A stretch of DNA of 64,000 nucleotides from Trueperella bonasi (GTDB lineage: Bacteria > Actinomycetota > Actinomycetes > Actinomycetales > Actinomycetaceae). Below are positions 1 to 8,855 of this stretch, piece after piece. The DNA lies in the NCBI RefSeq assembly GCF_030811535.1, contig NZ_JAUSQX010000001.1, positions 310,001 through 374,000 of the forward strand, in the 5' to 3' direction. Position 1 is the stretch's first letter. The number at the start of each line of letters is the position of its first letter. Made by a program: the position numbers and the translations under genes. Below the pieces are notes generated by a model. It saw nothing but the letters and a program-made list of their open reading frames with translations. It was not told the DNA's origin and ran no database searches.

Positions 1-755
1 TCAATCTTCTGATCGTTGGAATCGACGATCCAATAGCTAAGGATTTCTTGGGAAACTCGGTCTGCAGCGAAATACCACTGTTCGTCTGTACCGGGTACGG
101 AAAAGGTAACTGTGCCCGATTCGTGGCCCATATCAATGTTAAAGACTTGCCCATCGATGAGATCGAACTCTTCGCGCTGAGCAACGGGCACACCTTCATC
201 TGCCATGACATCTCGTCCACGTTGAACGAGATCGCCAGTTGATGTTCCTGGCTCTGCAGTGAAGAATGCAGCTCGCATATTCTTTTCGTGGGTGTGCCCA
301 AAAACGAGCCGGTAGGTTTTGCCAGGTTCTAAGGGAACACTCGCTAAGAATTGGAACTCTCCAAGCGCGGCAGCACCCTTATAGGTAATGAGGTCAACGT
401 AATCTGAGAGTTTGAGAATGGGTAGATTCGGAAAGTTTTCTTCAACTTGGGGCAACCATGCTTCCATGTTTGCACCATTTACCACGAGTAGATCGGCATG
501 CACGAGATCTTGAATAGCCCGTGGAGAAGGCTCCCACATGTGTGGGTCGTGCCCATCCGGCATAAAGGACACAACCTCGAATTCATCTCCCGCAATCGAT
601 TCAACGAGACTACGAATCGGATAGAAGGAAGCAAAAATAGCTGGCCGGCCTTCTTTGACGGCCTCAAGCGTTTGGGAGGACTGTTGCGAACATCCGGCGA
701 GTGCGCCGATAGCAGTGAGCACACTCAGATTCAGGAAATTCCGGCGAGAAATCAT
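1..755 (-). CDS. Metal (Zn/Mn) ABC transporter substrate-binding lipoprotein, ZnuA/TroA-like, C-terminus cut by window edge
   Basis: Periplasmic-type binding protein that would deliver zinc or manganese to an ABC importer. The ATG at 755 opens a frame with no stop for 251 codons to the left edge. A lipoprotein signal ends in LAGC with the lipidated Cys at residue 22. Residues 40-125 match the N-lobe of cluster A-I binding proteins: FASFYPIRSLV, MPDGHDPHMWEPSP (metal ligand His72) and VVNGANMEAW. Residues 130-250 do not look like the usual ZnuA C-lobe: they read as a beta-rich insert containing GHTHEKN and IDMGHESGTVTFSVP. It lies 65 bp downstream of the ZinT-like gene on the same strand, with a strong hairpin between them. 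The family is fairly sure; which metal is bound is inferred. The permease and ATPase would lie left of the window. Confidence 0.8.
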   Translation of the reverse strand, partial: MISRRNFLNLSVLTAIGALAGCSQQSSQTLEAVKEGRPAIFASFYPIRSLVESIAGDEFEVVSFMPDGHDPHMWEPSPRAIQDLVHADLLVVNGANMEAWLPQVEENFPNLPILKLSDYVDLITYKGAAALGEFQFLASVPLEPGKTYRLVFGHTHEKNMRAAFFTAEPGTSTGDLVQRGRDVMADEGVPVAQREEFDLIDGQVFNIDMGHESGTVTFSVPGTDEQWYFAADRVSQEILSYWIVDSNDQKI

Positions 756-777
756 ACTCTGCAATTCACATTCTAAA

Positions 778-810
778 GGTGGTGGGTGGCGCAAAGCGCC
801 ACCCACCACC
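778..810 (-). terminator. Perfect 15-bp hairpin after the ZinT-like gene
   Basis: A perfect inverted repeat with a 15-bp arm (778-792 and 796-810) and a 3-nt loop lies between the ZinT-like stop (821) and the ZnuA-like start (755). Read on the minus strand it is followed by TTTAGAAT. The short T-run suggests a partial or attenuating terminator, which may lower expression of the downstream binding protein. Confidence 0.7.
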
Positions 811-820
811 TTGGCATCTA

Positions 821-1525
821 TCAGTGATGGTGATGGAAAAGGGTTTCGGCAATCTGCTCGTCCGTGCCTTCGCCAGCCTGAACGAAGGTCGGGTACCAGT
901 GATCATCTGCACCGGTAGAAGCAGCCTCAATGGTGTCGCCGTAGCGCATGTGGAAATGCGCAAGTGTTTCTTCACCATGGAGCTCCATCAGAAGGACGTA
1001 CTTGTGAGGCGCACCATCCTCACCTTCGAAGACGAACCATTCAAAGTTGTGACCGTCATGCTCGCCAGTCACCGTTTCTTTAAAGGTGTATTCGAAGCCC
1101 TCATTGGCCTTGGCGCCTTCGACGGCGTCGAGATCTGCGACGAAATTGATCTTGTCGTCGCTGATAACCATACCGGCAAAGTCAGTCTTGCGAGCCTCAT
1201 CAACCTCGGCGAGCACTTCTTCCAAAGTTTCACCGTGCTCTTTTGCAGCTTCTTCAGCGTGAGGCTTCATGGCGTCGGTGTGTGCAACAGCTCCGAGCGA
1301 GACCCATTCGCCTTCCCAATCGGCGAGCGAAGCCGAACGCTCAGATTCGGCAGGCTCAGAAGATTTGGTTTCTTCCTCTTTAGCCTCGGCGCTTGTTTCT
1401 TCTGCCGCGGCAGCAGTGGTTTCCTCTGGTGCTTGTTTGCCCTCAGAATCTGAGCAAGCCGTCAGAGTCAGCGCAAGAGCAGCCGAAGCTGCAATTGCGA
1501 TACGACGAAAGTTTTTCGAGATCAT
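821..1525 (-). CDS. ZinT/YodA-family metal-binding lipoprotein
   Basis: Secreted zinc-binding lipoprotein thought to scavenge metal and pass it to a ZnuA-type binding protein. Signal peptide with lipobox LTAC (Cys24), then a Glu/Ala/Thr-rich linker to about residue 70, then a ZinT-type calycin domain: LADWEGEWVSL, FADLDAVEG, a His motif in LAHFHMRYGD, and a domain end at DDHWYPTF. The protein ends in FHHHH, an extra likely metal-binding tail. A TTG 12 nt upstream (1537) is in frame, but the ATG at 1525 has a GGAGGG Shine-Dalgarno five bases away and is preferred (234 aa). A DtxR-like operator sits over its promoter. It pairs with the ZnuA-like gene downstream. Confidence 0.85.
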   Translation of the reverse strand: MISKNFRRIAIAASAALALTLTACSDSEGKQAPEETTAAAAEETSAEAKEEETKSSEPAESERSASLADWEGEWVSLGAVAHTDAMKPHAEEAAKEHGETLEEVLAEVDEARKTDFAGMVISDDKINFVADLDAVEGAKANEGFEYTFKETVTGEHDGHNFEWFVFEGEDGAPHKYVLLMELHGEETLAHFHMRYGDTIEAASTGADDHWYPTFVQAGEGTDEQIAETLFHHHH

Positions 1526-1549
1526 GTATCCCTCCAAGTTATTGTGCGA

Positions 1550-1579
1550 GTGTTAGGTGAGCCTAACCTATTTTGGCAA
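1550..1579 (-). promoter_or_regulatory. Promoter of the ZinT-like gene with an embedded DtxR/IdeR-like operator
   Basis: TTAGGTGAGCCTAACCTAT at 1553-1571 agrees closely with the 19-bp DtxR/IdeR consensus TWAGGTWAGSCTWACCTWA. On the minus strand it fills the spacer between TTGCCA (1579-1574) and TAACAC (1555-1550), an 18-bp spacing. A bound metalloregulator would therefore block RNA polymerase directly. Whether the co-repressor is iron, manganese or zinc cannot be told from sequence. Confidence 0.75.
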
Positions 1580-1754
1580 GAATACACTGTCATTAATTCA
1601 ACTATTAGGACTTTCGCCACATTGGACACTGCATTCGGCCTTGAGGCGCGAAGAAATACCTCCAGGCCTGCGAACTGGGTCTGAGAACTGGAATGTGTTG
1701 AAATTGTGATACAGCCGACCTTATAAAAGCCAGAGTTTACAGAAAGTCAATCTG

Positions 1755-1836
<82 letters not shown>

Positions 1837-1937
1837 GGTACCGCTAAAGCTTACACAGAGCTTGAGAAAAAGAACAAATAAACAAGCCAGCGCTATCTCG
1901 ATGCCAAACGGGGATGTTCAAACACGAACGAATTAGA

Positions 1938-1956
1938 TAAGGTTGGGCTTACCTAA
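1938..1956 (+). promoter_or_regulatory. DtxR/IdeR-like operator upstream of the gene at 1984
   Basis: TAAGGTTGGGCTTACCTAA is an imperfect 19-bp palindrome close to the DtxR/IdeR consensus. It lies 28 bp before the start codon of the hypothetical gene at 1984, so that gene is probably metal-repressed. Confidence 0.65.
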
Positions 1957-1983
1957 ATATTTTTACTCTAGTGGTGATTAAGG

Positions 1984-2700
1984 ATGAATTTTCCCACGTG
2001 CAAAGTCACGCGAAAAGCGCGCGCAATTGGCTCCGGTCAAATGCTATTTAACGGCTCAACTCCCGGGAAAGCTTATCTTTACCACGCTAAGAGCAGTTGC
2101 GAAATCCTTACCCACAAATGGATAGGACCAAATCAACTGGCAGTGGTTAGTGATTTCCAAGACGAAGTTCCCTGCAGCTCGACTGAGCCGATACGCGCAG
2201 CCTTCCACAGGATTGCGGACGTCCCGCAGATTAAAGTGACGGTCTCGTGCGCTGTGCTACTTGGTGATATCACTTGGCTTTCTGCAGCAGAATTTCTAGA
2301 GCGAACTAAAGGCGAGTTCAGTTTTCACATCGAGTGCGGATACGTTGGAGGGATCGTTGAAACAAACAGCGTCATGATCGAAAACTTTGAGGGTGTTACG
2401 GAAATTGAAGACCCTGGCACTCACTGGCACCGTGCTGCACGCTCGGTTGATTTTTGTGAGGCGCTTTGTAGGATTTCCGACTGCGAACTGCGCGACATTT
2501 ACTCCGCGATTGAAGAAGAGAACATTCCGGGCGTCATTCAAACGATCGACACTCCAACGTGCATGCATCTAGCAGGAAACATCTACGGGCTTGAAATCAA
2601 TGATTCCGGAATGACGATGGTCAATTTCACCCACACTCAGGCCGAGGTTGTGTTCGCTCAGTACCAGCCACCCCAAATCTCCAGACAGTACAGCGGGTAG
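1984..2700 (+). CDS. Hypothetical protein, predicted metal-regulated
   Basis: I do not recognise this 238-residue protein. It has no signal peptide or membrane segment and looks globular and soluble. It has several Cys and His residues (for example THWHRAARS, EALCRISDCELR and TPTCMHLAG) that could bind metal, but in no known motif. The ATG at 1984 directly follows TAAGG, so ribosome-binding spacing is poor and the true start could differ slightly. A DtxR-like operator lies just upstream and a perfect hairpin overlaps the stop codon. Its neighbours, a ZinT-like lipoprotein and a DUF1540 protein that also carry DtxR-like boxes, suggest a role in metal homeostasis; that is inference from context only. 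Confidence 0.6.
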   Translation: MNFPTCKVTRKARAIGSGQMLFNGSTPGKAYLYHAKSSCEILTHKWIGPNQLAVVSDFQDEVPCSSTEPIRAAFHRIADVPQIKVTVSCAVLLGDITWLSAAEFLERTKGEFSFHIECGYVGGIVETNSVMIENFEGVTEIEDPGTHWHRAARSVDFCEALCRISDCELRDIYSAIEEENIPGVIQTIDTPTCMHLAGNIYGLEINDSGMTMVNFTHTQAEVVFAQYQPPQISRQYSG

Positions 2701-2722
2701 TTTCCCGCTGGAAACTACCCGC
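2693..2722 (+). terminator. Hairpin terminator overlapping the stop codon
   Basis: A perfect 13-bp inverted repeat (arms 2693-2705 and 2710-2722, loop CGCT) overlaps the TAG stop of the preceding gene. No strong T-run follows on either strand. It lies between two convergent genes and could serve both. Confidence 0.6.
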
Positions 2723-2791
2723 AATCAGGTTAGTGATCAACGCATACTTTTAGTTTCTGACTAGAGGTGTTTTTACGCCGATCGCATTCGA

Positions 2792-3064
2792 TTATTTGGC
2801 TTCGTAGCTCGCACACTCGGCGGACGAACCGATGTTGACAGCACCCAGGCCGCACAAGAGTTCCTCGTTGTGTACGCACTCGAGGCGATGGCAGGCACCA
2901 ACGCCCGCATCGGTGTTGACCGAGCGGCGAATATCTAGGGTGACGAAAGTTTCACAGGAGGCCTTTTCGTTGCCTCCGATGGTGACGGCGAGCGCGGTGC
3001 AACCGGAGTTGTTAAACGCACATGTCGTAGCGGCACATTCTTTAATCATCGTTGTGGCAGTCAT
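2792..3064 (-). CDS. DUF1540 domain-containing protein, two Cys-rich repeats
   Basis: Ninety residues made of two DUF1540-type modules. One starts near residue 10 (CAATTCAFNNSGCTALAV, closing with ASCETF). The other starts near residue 61 (ECVHNEELLCGLGAVNI, closing with AECASY). Each has four spaced Cys residues with a shared core resembling C-x4-C-x5-6-C, suggesting small metal-binding folds. The function of DUF1540 is not established. The start at 3064 has a GAGGAG Shine-Dalgarno at good distance. A DtxR-like box lies about 100 bp upstream, suggesting metal-dependent expression along with the neighbouring ZinT-like gene. Confidence 0.82.
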   Translation of the reverse strand: MTATTMIKECAATTCAFNNSGCTALAVTIGGNEKASCETFVTLDIRRSVNTDAGVGACHRLECVHNEELLCGLGAVNIGSSAECASYEAK

Positions 3065-3163
3065 CTGTTTCTCCTCTTTTATTGAGTGTTCTGTAATTTT
3101 CCTTTAGCGACCAGTGGCGTTCGCTCTGGTTAAAATATCTCAATAAAATTGAGCCGTTACAAG

Positions 3164-3182
3164 AAAGGTAAGGCTATACTAA
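3164..3182 (-). promoter_or_regulatory. Weaker DtxR/IdeR-like box upstream of the DUF1540 gene
   Basis: AAAGGTAAGGCTATACTAA matches 16 of 19 positions of the DtxR/IdeR consensus. It is the third such site within 1.65 kb. It lies in the 200-bp gap upstream of the DUF1540 gene, downstream of bcp. Confidence 0.45.
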
Positions 3183-3266
3183 AATCGCCAAAACGCTGAT
3201 ATTGCAACGAAAAACAGACGTGTTAAATATATACGCAAGTTTCCTTTCGTAATTCAACGGCCGCTT

Positions 3267-3752
3267 TTACTCGTCAATTCCGAGGGACTTTCGTAGCCTG
3301 GCCACGTGGCCGGTTGCTTTTACGTTATAGGCAGCGTGAATCACGTTTCCGTCCTTACCCACAACGACAGTAGATCGGATAACGCCTTCCACTTCCCTAC
3401 CGTAATTCTTCTTCATGCCAAAGGCGCCGTACTCCTTCATCACTTTCTTATCCGGATCGGAAGCAAGGACGTAATTCAAGGACTCTTTTTCGCCAAACTT
3501 TTCCAATGACTCCACCGAGTCCGGTGAAATGCCAATAACGGTGTACCCAGCGGCCTTCAGCGAATTCTCGCTGTCACGAAAATCGCAGGCCTCGGTGGTG
3601 CATCCCGGAGTCATCGCTTTCGGGTAGAAGTAGACGATCACTCCCTGTTCTGCGCCGTCAAGCTCCTCAGCTAGCCGGACGCTACCGCCGGGCGTATCAA
3701 GCGTGAAATCTGGAGCTGACTGCCCCACCTCTAGACGTTCCGTCTTTTCCAT
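3267..3752 (-). CDS. bcp: Thioredoxin-dependent thiol peroxidase (peroxiredoxin Q/Bcp)
   Basis: Cytoplasmic peroxiredoxin that reduces hydrogen peroxide and organic hydroperoxides with electrons from thioredoxin. The 161-residue protein has the expected size. It shows APDFTLDTPGG at the N-terminus, FYPKAMTPGCTTEACDF with the peroxidatic Cys and a resolving Cys five residues later (the atypical 2-Cys Bcp arrangement), and a C-terminal RSTVVVGKDG strand. The start at 3752 is preceded by AGGAAA. A membrane-protein gene lies 31 bp upstream on the same strand, so the two may be co-transcribed. Confidence 0.95.
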   Translation of the reverse strand: MEKTERLEVGQSAPDFTLDTPGGSVRLAEELDGAEQGVIVYFYPKAMTPGCTTEACDFRDSENSLKAAGYTVIGISPDSVESLEKFGEKESLNYVLASDPDKKVMKEYGAFGMKKNYGREVEGVIRSTVVVGKDGNVIHAAYNVKATGHVARLRKSLGIDE

Positions 3753-3783
3753 AAGTTTTCCTTTCCTGCCGTGTTAAACGGCC

Positions 3784-4140
3784 TTATTCGTGGCCATTGG
3801 TATCGTTGAACATTCGCAGCGAAATCAGCAAGATGAAGAGAACGAATCCCGTAATCATCGGCATGTAACCCCATACCGTCGGAAATAATAGGCCGGCCCC
3901 TAGTGCTGCTCCAGCCACAAAATACAAAGACCCTCGGTTCCACCCGTAGAGCCCGAACGCCGAAGCGGCGCTACCCAGTGCCGCCGCGATTACCACGGCA
4001 GAGTCAAAATTTACTCGCCAGGCGGTATACCAACCGATTACTAGCATCACTAAGCTAAATACCAAAGCGATGACCATGAGTGGTCGTTCATATCTTTGCA
4101 CGTGCCCACTCTGCCATAGTCGGAAAAAATTTTCGCTCAC
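3784..4140 (-). CDS. Small integral membrane protein of unknown function
   Basis: 118 residues with four hydrophobic segments at about residues 20-40, 46-64, 69-86 and 92-108 and short polar ends. This is the pattern of small actinobacterial membrane proteins with no assigned role. No catalytic or transport motif is visible. It lies 31 bp upstream of bcp in the same direction and divergent from the Nudix-like gene at 4218. I do not recognise the family. Confidence 0.7.
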   Translation of the reverse strand: MSENFFRLWQSGHVQRYERPLMVIALVFSLVMLVIGWYTAWRVNFDSAVVIAAALGSAASAFGLYGWNRGSLYFVAGAALGAGLLFPTVWGYMPMITGFVLFILLISLRMFNDTNGHE

Positions 4141-4217
4141 GTGCCTTCTCGTTCACCGGTGGCAAATAAGCCGTCCTGTGGCACCATAGCTTCCGCCGTC
4201 GCTGGCACAATAATCAT

Positions 4218-4748
4218 ATGAGCGACGTAGCTTCTGAAGACATGGGACCTTGGCTTTCGCCAGAAGAGCTTGCTTTTGTGCGTAGGAAGGTTCCGATCTT
4301 GTATGTCGATGCGGTACCGGTTCAACTCAACGATGACGGCTCGCTTAACTCGGTAGGCCTTTTACTCACCGTCGAAGACGGCGGCCTCACCCGTTCGCTT
4401 GTGTCAGGCCGAGTGCTGTACCACGAGTCGATTCGTGACGCGCTCGTACGCCACCTCGACAAGGACCTCGGCCAAATGGCTCTTCCGCAGCTGCCTGCAA
4501 ATATTGTGCCGTTTGTAGTCGCAGAATATTTTCCAACGCCGGGCGAGGGCTGGCATGATCCTCGCCAACACGCTGTGTCAATGGCCTACATTATTCCAGT
4601 TATGGGTGACTGCAAGCCTTCGTCAGATTCGTTAGAGGTCAATTGGTTTACTCCAGGTGAACTCATGACTCCCGAACTGCAGGCCGAAATTCTGCCCAAA
4701 CATCTCGGAATTGTGAAGCAAGCTCTTGCTAGCCTCGGTTGGGTTTAG
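4218..4748 (+). CDS. Nudix-like hydrolase family protein (DUF4916)
   Basis: 176 residues resembling the actinobacterial DUF4916 group, which has a Nudix-type fold. It shows a strand-rich core (VPILYVDAVPVQLNDDGS, VGLLLTVEDGG), the segment HESIRDALVRHLDKDLG in place of a Nudix box, and the C-terminal VNWFTPGELMTPE typical of Nudix proteins. The canonical catalytic GX5EX7REUXEEXGU signature is not intact, so catalysis is uncertain. The ATG at 4218 follows CACAAT by six bases and no Shine-Dalgarno is present, so the mRNA may be leaderless. The 3' end overlaps the convergent rdgB by 4 nt. Confidence 0.75.
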   Translation: MSDVASEDMGPWLSPEELAFVRRKVPILYVDAVPVQLNDDGSLNSVGLLLTVEDGGLTRSLVSGRVLYHESIRDALVRHLDKDLGQMALPQLPANIVPFVVAEYFPTPGEGWHDPRQHAVSMAYIIPVMGDCKPSSDSLEVNWFTPGELMTPELQAEILPKHLGIVKQALASLGWV

Positions 4749-5353
4749 CGGGAGCAACCCAGCAGCGCCACAATGTGCGCAGCAAGCGCTTCGAAGGCCT
4801 TTCGCCGGTGCGAGATCGCATTCTTTTCATTGGCGCTGAGCTCGGCATTCGTAAGATCGTATCCACTGGGTTCAAAAATCGGATCGTAACCAAAGCCACC
4901 GGCTCCGGCCGCTTCGGTTCGGAGCTTGCCTACCATTTCGCCTTCTTCAACGACGACGCTCCCGTCAGGTAACGCCAACGCTGCAGCACACACGAACCGC
5001 GCGCCACGATGTTCCGGTTTCACGTCTGCCAGCTGGGCAAGGAGAAGCTCTAGGTTGGCTCGATCATTCCCATGTTGGCCACTCCAACGAGCCGAAAAAA
5101 TGCCGGGTGCACCACCCATAATGTCAACGCACAGCCCGGAATCATCAGCAATAGCGGGAAGGTTCAGTAGCTGCGCAACCTGCTTGGCTTTTATGATCGC
5201 ATTTTCGGCAAAAGTTCGGCCATCCTCCACGGGTTCCCCAATATCACACGAGACAGACTCAAGAGACTCAAGCGCGGGCACCAAGGGCAACAAAATATCC
5301 CTTACCTCTGCAAGCTTGTGCGCGTTGTGAGAGGCGAGGATCAGCAATCCCAC
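4745..5353 (-). CDS. rdgB: RdgB/HAM1-family non-canonical purine NTP pyrophosphatase
   Basis: Hydrolyses dITP, ITP and XTP to monophosphates, keeping deaminated purines out of nucleic acids. 202 residues, family length. Motifs: [13 protein letters not shown] (N-terminal substrate loop), [21 protein letters not shown] (catalytic Asp and metal site), [13 protein letters not shown], and C-terminal [11 protein letters not shown]. It is the last gene of the run clpS-DUF2017-murI-phosphodiesterase-rph-rdgB; its start overlaps the end of rph by 13 nt, implying translational coupling. The same order occurs in mycobacteria (Rv1331-Rv1341 region). Confidence 0.96.
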   Translation of the reverse strand: MGLLILASHNAHKLAEVRDILLPLVPALESLESVSCDIGEPVEDGRTFAENAIIKAKQVAQLLNLPAIADDSGLCVDIMGGAPGIFSARWSGQHGNDRANLELLLAQLADVKPEHRGARFVCAAALALPDGSVVVEEGEMVGKLRTEAAGAGGFGYDPIFEPSGYDLTNAELSANEKNAISHRRKAFEALAAHIVALLGCSR

Positions 5354-6114
5354 TGACCTAGCTCCACGGCTTGCTCCGAGTCCAACGCCTGAAGCTGCAG
5401 CTCGGTCAGTTGCGCAGTGCCCGAGATCGCCAAATCGATCATGTCGTTCAAAAGATCGCGATCAAATGGCTGTTCTTCAGCAGTTCCCTGAACTTCCACG
5501 AACTTACCAGAGCCCGTCATCACAACGTTCATATCCGTCTCGGCGGCAACATCTTCAACATAAGGAAGATCCAAGACGGCCACGCCGTCCACAACGCCCA
5601 CAGAAATCGCACTCATCGAATCGCGCAAGACGGGCGTGGTTGCGCGCGGCTTGATCCAACCCCGCTCGATACCGCAATTGACGGCGTCGGCAAGCGCTAC
5701 GTACGCGCCGGTGATCGAGGCCGTGCGAGTTCCGCCATCGGCTTGCAGAACATCGCAATCCAACACGATCGTGTTCTCACCCAAGGCCTCAAAATCGACG
5801 ACGGAACGCAAGGAACGCCCAATCAAACGGGAAATCTCCGAGGTACGCCCGCCGACCTTACCTTTCACCGATTCGCGTTGGGAACGCGAGTTAGTCGCGC
5901 GCGGTAACATCGCATACTCGGCAGTTACCCAGCCAAGGCCGCTACCTTTACGCCATCGCGGCACGCCCTCCTCCAAGGTGGCAACGCACAGCACTTTGGT
6001 CTTACCAAACTCCACGTACACGGAGCCTTCGCCCTGGTCCAGGTATCGGCGCGTTATTCTGATTGGCCGCAGTTCATCTACGCGACGTCCGTCTTTCCGA
6101 GAAAATGTAGTCAT
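5341..6114 (-). CDS. rph: Ribonuclease PH
   Basis: Phosphate-dependent 3'-5' exoribonuclease that trims the 3' ends of tRNA precursors. 257 residues, full family length: [13 protein letters not shown] at the N-terminus, [20 protein letters not shown], the phosphate-binding [15 protein letters not shown] loop, [20 protein letters not shown], and [16 protein letters not shown]. It lies between the phosphodiesterase gene (29 bp upstream) and rdgB (13-nt overlap). No unusual features. Confidence 0.97.
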   Translation of the reverse strand: MTTFSRKDGRRVDELRPIRITRRYLDQGEGSVYVEFGKTKVLCVATLEEGVPRWRKGSGLGWVTAEYAMLPRATNSRSQRESVKGKVGGRTSEISRLIGRSLRSVVDFEALGENTIVLDCDVLQADGGTRTASITGAYVALADAVNCGIERGWIKPRATTPVLRDSMSAISVGVVDGVAVLDLPYVEDVAAETDMNVVMTGSGKFVEVQGTAEEQPFDRDLLNDMIDLAISGTAQLTELQLQALDSEQAVELGQWDC

Positions 6115-6143
6115 GCACTCAGTCTAGCGCGCACCTTCGACAC

Positions 6144-6941
6144 TCATATCCTGTAGACCTCGCCCGCCTTGACTACCTTGACCTCACCATCGAACACGGA
6201 TTGTGCATCTTGCGCGGTGCGCACGGGGCTCGTCCACGGTTGCAAATGGGTAAGTAGCAAACGTTTAGCGTTTGCGTCACGAGCCAGCTCTCCCGCGCGT
6301 TTGCCGGTAAGGTGTATCCCCTCGACCTCATCACGGCCCTCTTCGAACGCCGCTTCGGAAAGTAACACGTCAGCATTGTGGGCACAGTCGACAACGGTTT
6401 GCGCATAATCGGTATCTCCGGTGAAGGCGAGCACAACCTGCTCATCCGGATTGTTCTCAGATGGGCCAGTCACCCGCATCGAGACGGCCTCAATTGTGTG
6501 ATACGCCTCGAAGAACTCCACGTGCATGGGGCCCACTTGCAAAGTGTGGCCGGGTTTTACAGACACGAACTCGAATTCGTTCTCATACGTTTCCTCAGCG
6601 GGATCGCCCGCGATCTCCCGAAGTCGTTCGCGGCCATCGCCAGGTGAGAAGACCGGAAGCTTTGCCAGCGCTCCTTCCGGATACCATCGACGGTAGACCT
6701 GCATTCCCACCAGGTCCACGCAGTGATCAGCATGCAGGTGCGATATCACCATGGCATCCAGCCGAGCCGGGTCCACGTACTTCAGTAGGTGCCCCATTGC
6801 TCCCGGCCCAAAATCCATGACGAGAGTCCACGTGCGCGGGTTACCAGTTTCGTCAGGGCCTTCGGCTTGCACCAAGTACGACGACGCCGGCGAATCTTTA
6901 CCCGACATCGAGCCAGAACATCCGATGATCGTGAGCTTCAT
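6144..6941 (-). CDS. MBL-fold hydrolase, Rv1339/CpdA-type cyclic nucleotide phosphodiesterase-like
   Basis: Metallo-beta-lactamase-fold enzyme of the ribonuclease Z-like group. The orthologous position in mycobacteria is Rv1339, shown in that organism to degrade cAMP. 265 residues. Zinc ligands are visible in [11 protein letters not shown], a later Asp in [18 protein letters not shown], and the terminal LLLTHLQPW. The start overlaps the murI stop by 4 nt (ATGA). Domain and neighbourhood are seen; the cAMP role is inferred from synteny and family. Confidence 0.88.
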   Translation of the reverse strand: MKLTIIGCSGSMSGKDSPASSYLVQAEGPDETGNPRTWTLVMDFGPGAMGHLLKYVDPARLDAMVISHLHADHCVDLVGMQVYRRWYPEGALAKLPVFSPGDGRERLREIAGDPAEETYENEFEFVSVKPGHTLQVGPMHVEFFEAYHTIEAVSMRVTGPSENNPDEQVVLAFTGDTDYAQTVVDCAHNADVLLSEAAFEEGRDEVEGIHLTGKRAGELARDANAKRLLLTHLQPWTSPVRTAQDAQSVFDGEVKVVKAGEVYRI

Positions 6942-7756
6942 CGTTCCCTTTCTTCAAGTGCTTGCACTCCCGTGACCTCCGGGCCTAAAAATCGGCGTGC
7001 AAGTCTTTGAAATTCTTCCGCCTCACCCGTAACGAGGAAGGTGTGCGTGGGCGCACCTGCGGCTGGATCGCGCAGTAACCCGCGTGCGGTAAGTTCGCGA
7101 TATACATCACGAGCCGTTTCTTCAGCCGAGGAAACAAGCGTCACGTCAGCGCCCATCACATAGGTTAAGGTTCCCGTTAACAACGGATAGTGGGTGCAGC
7201 CCAGCACGAGAGTGTCCACGCCCGCCGCCTTTATCGGCGCCAGATACTCTTCGGCAAGTTCCAAGAGTTCCGGGCTCGTTGTGATCCCGCGTTCCACGAA
7301 CTCCACAAAGCGCGGCGCGGCCGCCGTCGTCACCTCAAAATTCGGCAGAGCAGAAAACGCATCTTCATATGCTCCAGACTCGATCGTGGCCTGGGTTCCA
7401 ATAATTCCAACCTTTCGATTGGAGGTTACCCTCACCGCGCCACGCACTGCCGGATGGATCACTTCAACAACCGGAATTCCCTTGCCTACCGTATATCGTT
7501 CACGCGCGTCATGGAGCACGGCCGAAGAGGCCGAATTGCAAGCAATCACAAGCATTTTTACCCCGAAATCAACCAGTTGATCCATGATGTTCAACGCGAG
7601 CTCACGGACCTGTGCAATCGGGCGCGGGCCGTAGGGATTGTTGGCAGTGTCGCCAATATAGGTGATGGATTCACCCGGCAGTTGATCGATAATGGCACGC
7701 GCGACCGTCAGACCGCCGACGCCGGAGTCGAACACGCCAATTGGTGAATCGTCCAT
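6938..7756 (-). CDS. murI: Glutamate racemase
   Basis: Converts L-glutamate to D-glutamate for the peptidoglycan stem peptide; cytoplasmic. 272 residues. [17 protein letters not shown] carries the N-terminal substrate loop, VIACNSASS the first catalytic Cys, and [11 protein letters not shown] the second. Upstream neighbour is the DUF2017 gene (10-bp gap); downstream it overlaps the phosphodiesterase gene by 4 nt. Conserved actinobacterial arrangement. Confidence 0.97.
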   Translation of the reverse strand: MDDSPIGVFDSGVGGLTVARAIIDQLPGESITYIGDTANNPYGPRPIAQVRELALNIMDQLVDFGVKMLVIACNSASSAVLHDARERYTVGKGIPVVEVIHPAVRGAVRVTSNRKVGIIGTQATIESGAYEDAFSALPNFEVTTAAAPRFVEFVERGITTSPELLELAEEYLAPIKAAGVDTLVLGCTHYPLLTGTLTYVMGADVTLVSSAEETARDVYRELTARGLLRDPAAGAPTHTFLVTGEAEEFQRLARRFLGPEVTGVQALEERER

Positions 7757-7766
7757 GCATCGAATG

Positions 7767-8441
7767 CTACCTGCGAAGCCCCTTGCGCCTCACCGCACTG
7801 ACCAGTGAATCTTGCCACCAGGTTGTCATCGAATAAAGCACTACAAGCACATCATCGGAAGTCTGAATCTCGGGCAGATTGTCGGTGTCCCTCGATCCGG
7901 AAGTTGTGAACATGCCTGCCCGCCTATAGACGTCACTAGCCGATTCGTCGTCGTCGATTTCTAGCCGGGCTGCCAAAACGAGTCGAATATCATTGAGTGC
8001 GGCCAGCCACGCTGAAGCCTGATCGCCGCGCAGCGTGATCTCATCCTGATCATCGGGCACATCTTCCAAATCTTGGTAGAAAGTCACGAGGTTCTCGATC
8101 TTTGCCGCAGCAATAGAGTTTTCCGTCAGATCGCGAAGAGAGGCGGCCTCATCAGGATCCTCGCTCATGTCGGGTAAAAGGCGATCGAGCGCCTGATCAA
8201 ACGGTTGGTTCACCTGCGGCTCGTTTTCAGCAGCGATGGACTCGGCGATATCGGCGATGTCTGCCTCAAACTGCGCTAGAGGATCGTCCAAGTCGTAGGC
8301 CTGTGCTCGGCGCTCCGCTTCGTGCTCCACATCCGATCCGAGCAGCACGACGACGTCGCGCGCCAAGCTCGATAGCATTGCGCGCTCCTCGTGGTTTGCC
8401 CGCGCTTGGAAGCCTTCTCGCACCATTCTGAAAGCCATCAT
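7767..8441 (-). CDS. DUF2017 domain-containing protein
   Basis: 224 residues, acidic and helical, matching the actinobacterial DUF2017 family (mycobacterial Rv1332 position), whose biochemical role is unknown. Visible segments: [17 protein letters not shown] at the N-terminus, [20 protein letters not shown] in the middle, and the C-terminal [19 protein letters not shown]. The start overlaps clpS by 4 nt (ATGA), so translation is coupled. Co-conservation with clpS suggests a link to protein turnover, an inference from gene order only. Confidence 0.88.
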   Translation of the reverse strand: MMAFRMVREGFQARANHEERAMLSSLARDVVVLLGSDVEHEAERRAQAYDLDDPLAQFEADIADIAESIAAENEPQVNQPFDQALDRLLPDMSEDPDEAASLRDLTENSIAAAKIENLVTFYQDLEDVPDDQDEITLRGDQASAWLAALNDIRLVLAARLEIDDDESASDVYRRAGMFTTSGSRDTDNLPEIQTSDDVLVVLYSMTTWWQDSLVSAVRRKGLRR

Positions 8442-8725
8442 TGGCTATCACCTTCAATGGTTGCCCAAAGCCCGTAAGCGTGCATTGCCTGCGCGTCGCT
8501 TTCCATTTGTTCGCGCTGCCCCTTGGATACGATGGCTCGGCCGTTGTGATGTACCTGCATCATCGTTAAATAGGCGGTTTTAGAATCCATTCCGAAATAC
8601 GATTCGAATACCCATTGAACGTAAGTCATCAGGTTAACCGGATCATTATGAACCACTGTCCGCCAACCGGAAGCCGCTGTTAGCTCGGGAGTTTCAGTAT
8701 GGCTGGGAGCCGGGGTTTCTCTCAT
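8438..8725 (-). CDS. clpS: ATP-dependent Clp protease adaptor ClpS
   Basis: Adaptor that binds N-degron substrates and hands them to the Clp AAA+ unfoldase-ClpP protease. 95 residues from the ATG at 8725. A GTG at 8734 would add three residues, but it sits too close to the AGG for good spacing. Core motifs: WRTVVHNDPVNLMTYVQWVF (the HNDP substrate site), MMQVHHNGRAIVSKG, and GLWATIE. First gene of the minus-strand run down to rdgB, divergent from pncB. Confidence 0.95.
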   Translation of the reverse strand: MRETPAPSHTETPELTAASGWRTVVHNDPVNLMTYVQWVFESYFGMDSKTAYLTMMQVHHNGRAIVSKGQREQMESDAQAMHAYGLWATIEGDSQ

Positions 8726-8855
8726 TGAACGCACAACCTAAAGTGTAGTTGGTTACGCGCCAATCGGCAGGGCGTTTACGCGCTCGCCGCCGATAAAACT
8801 TGGAGAATTTCACGGCATAGAGAAATTTCTATCCCCGTCGATATACCGTTATACC

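Noticed and set aside
8811-8855. NAD-responsive operator in front of pncB (AGAAATTTCT)
   Set aside because: Only a short 10-bp palindrome without match to known NrtR or NiaR sites.
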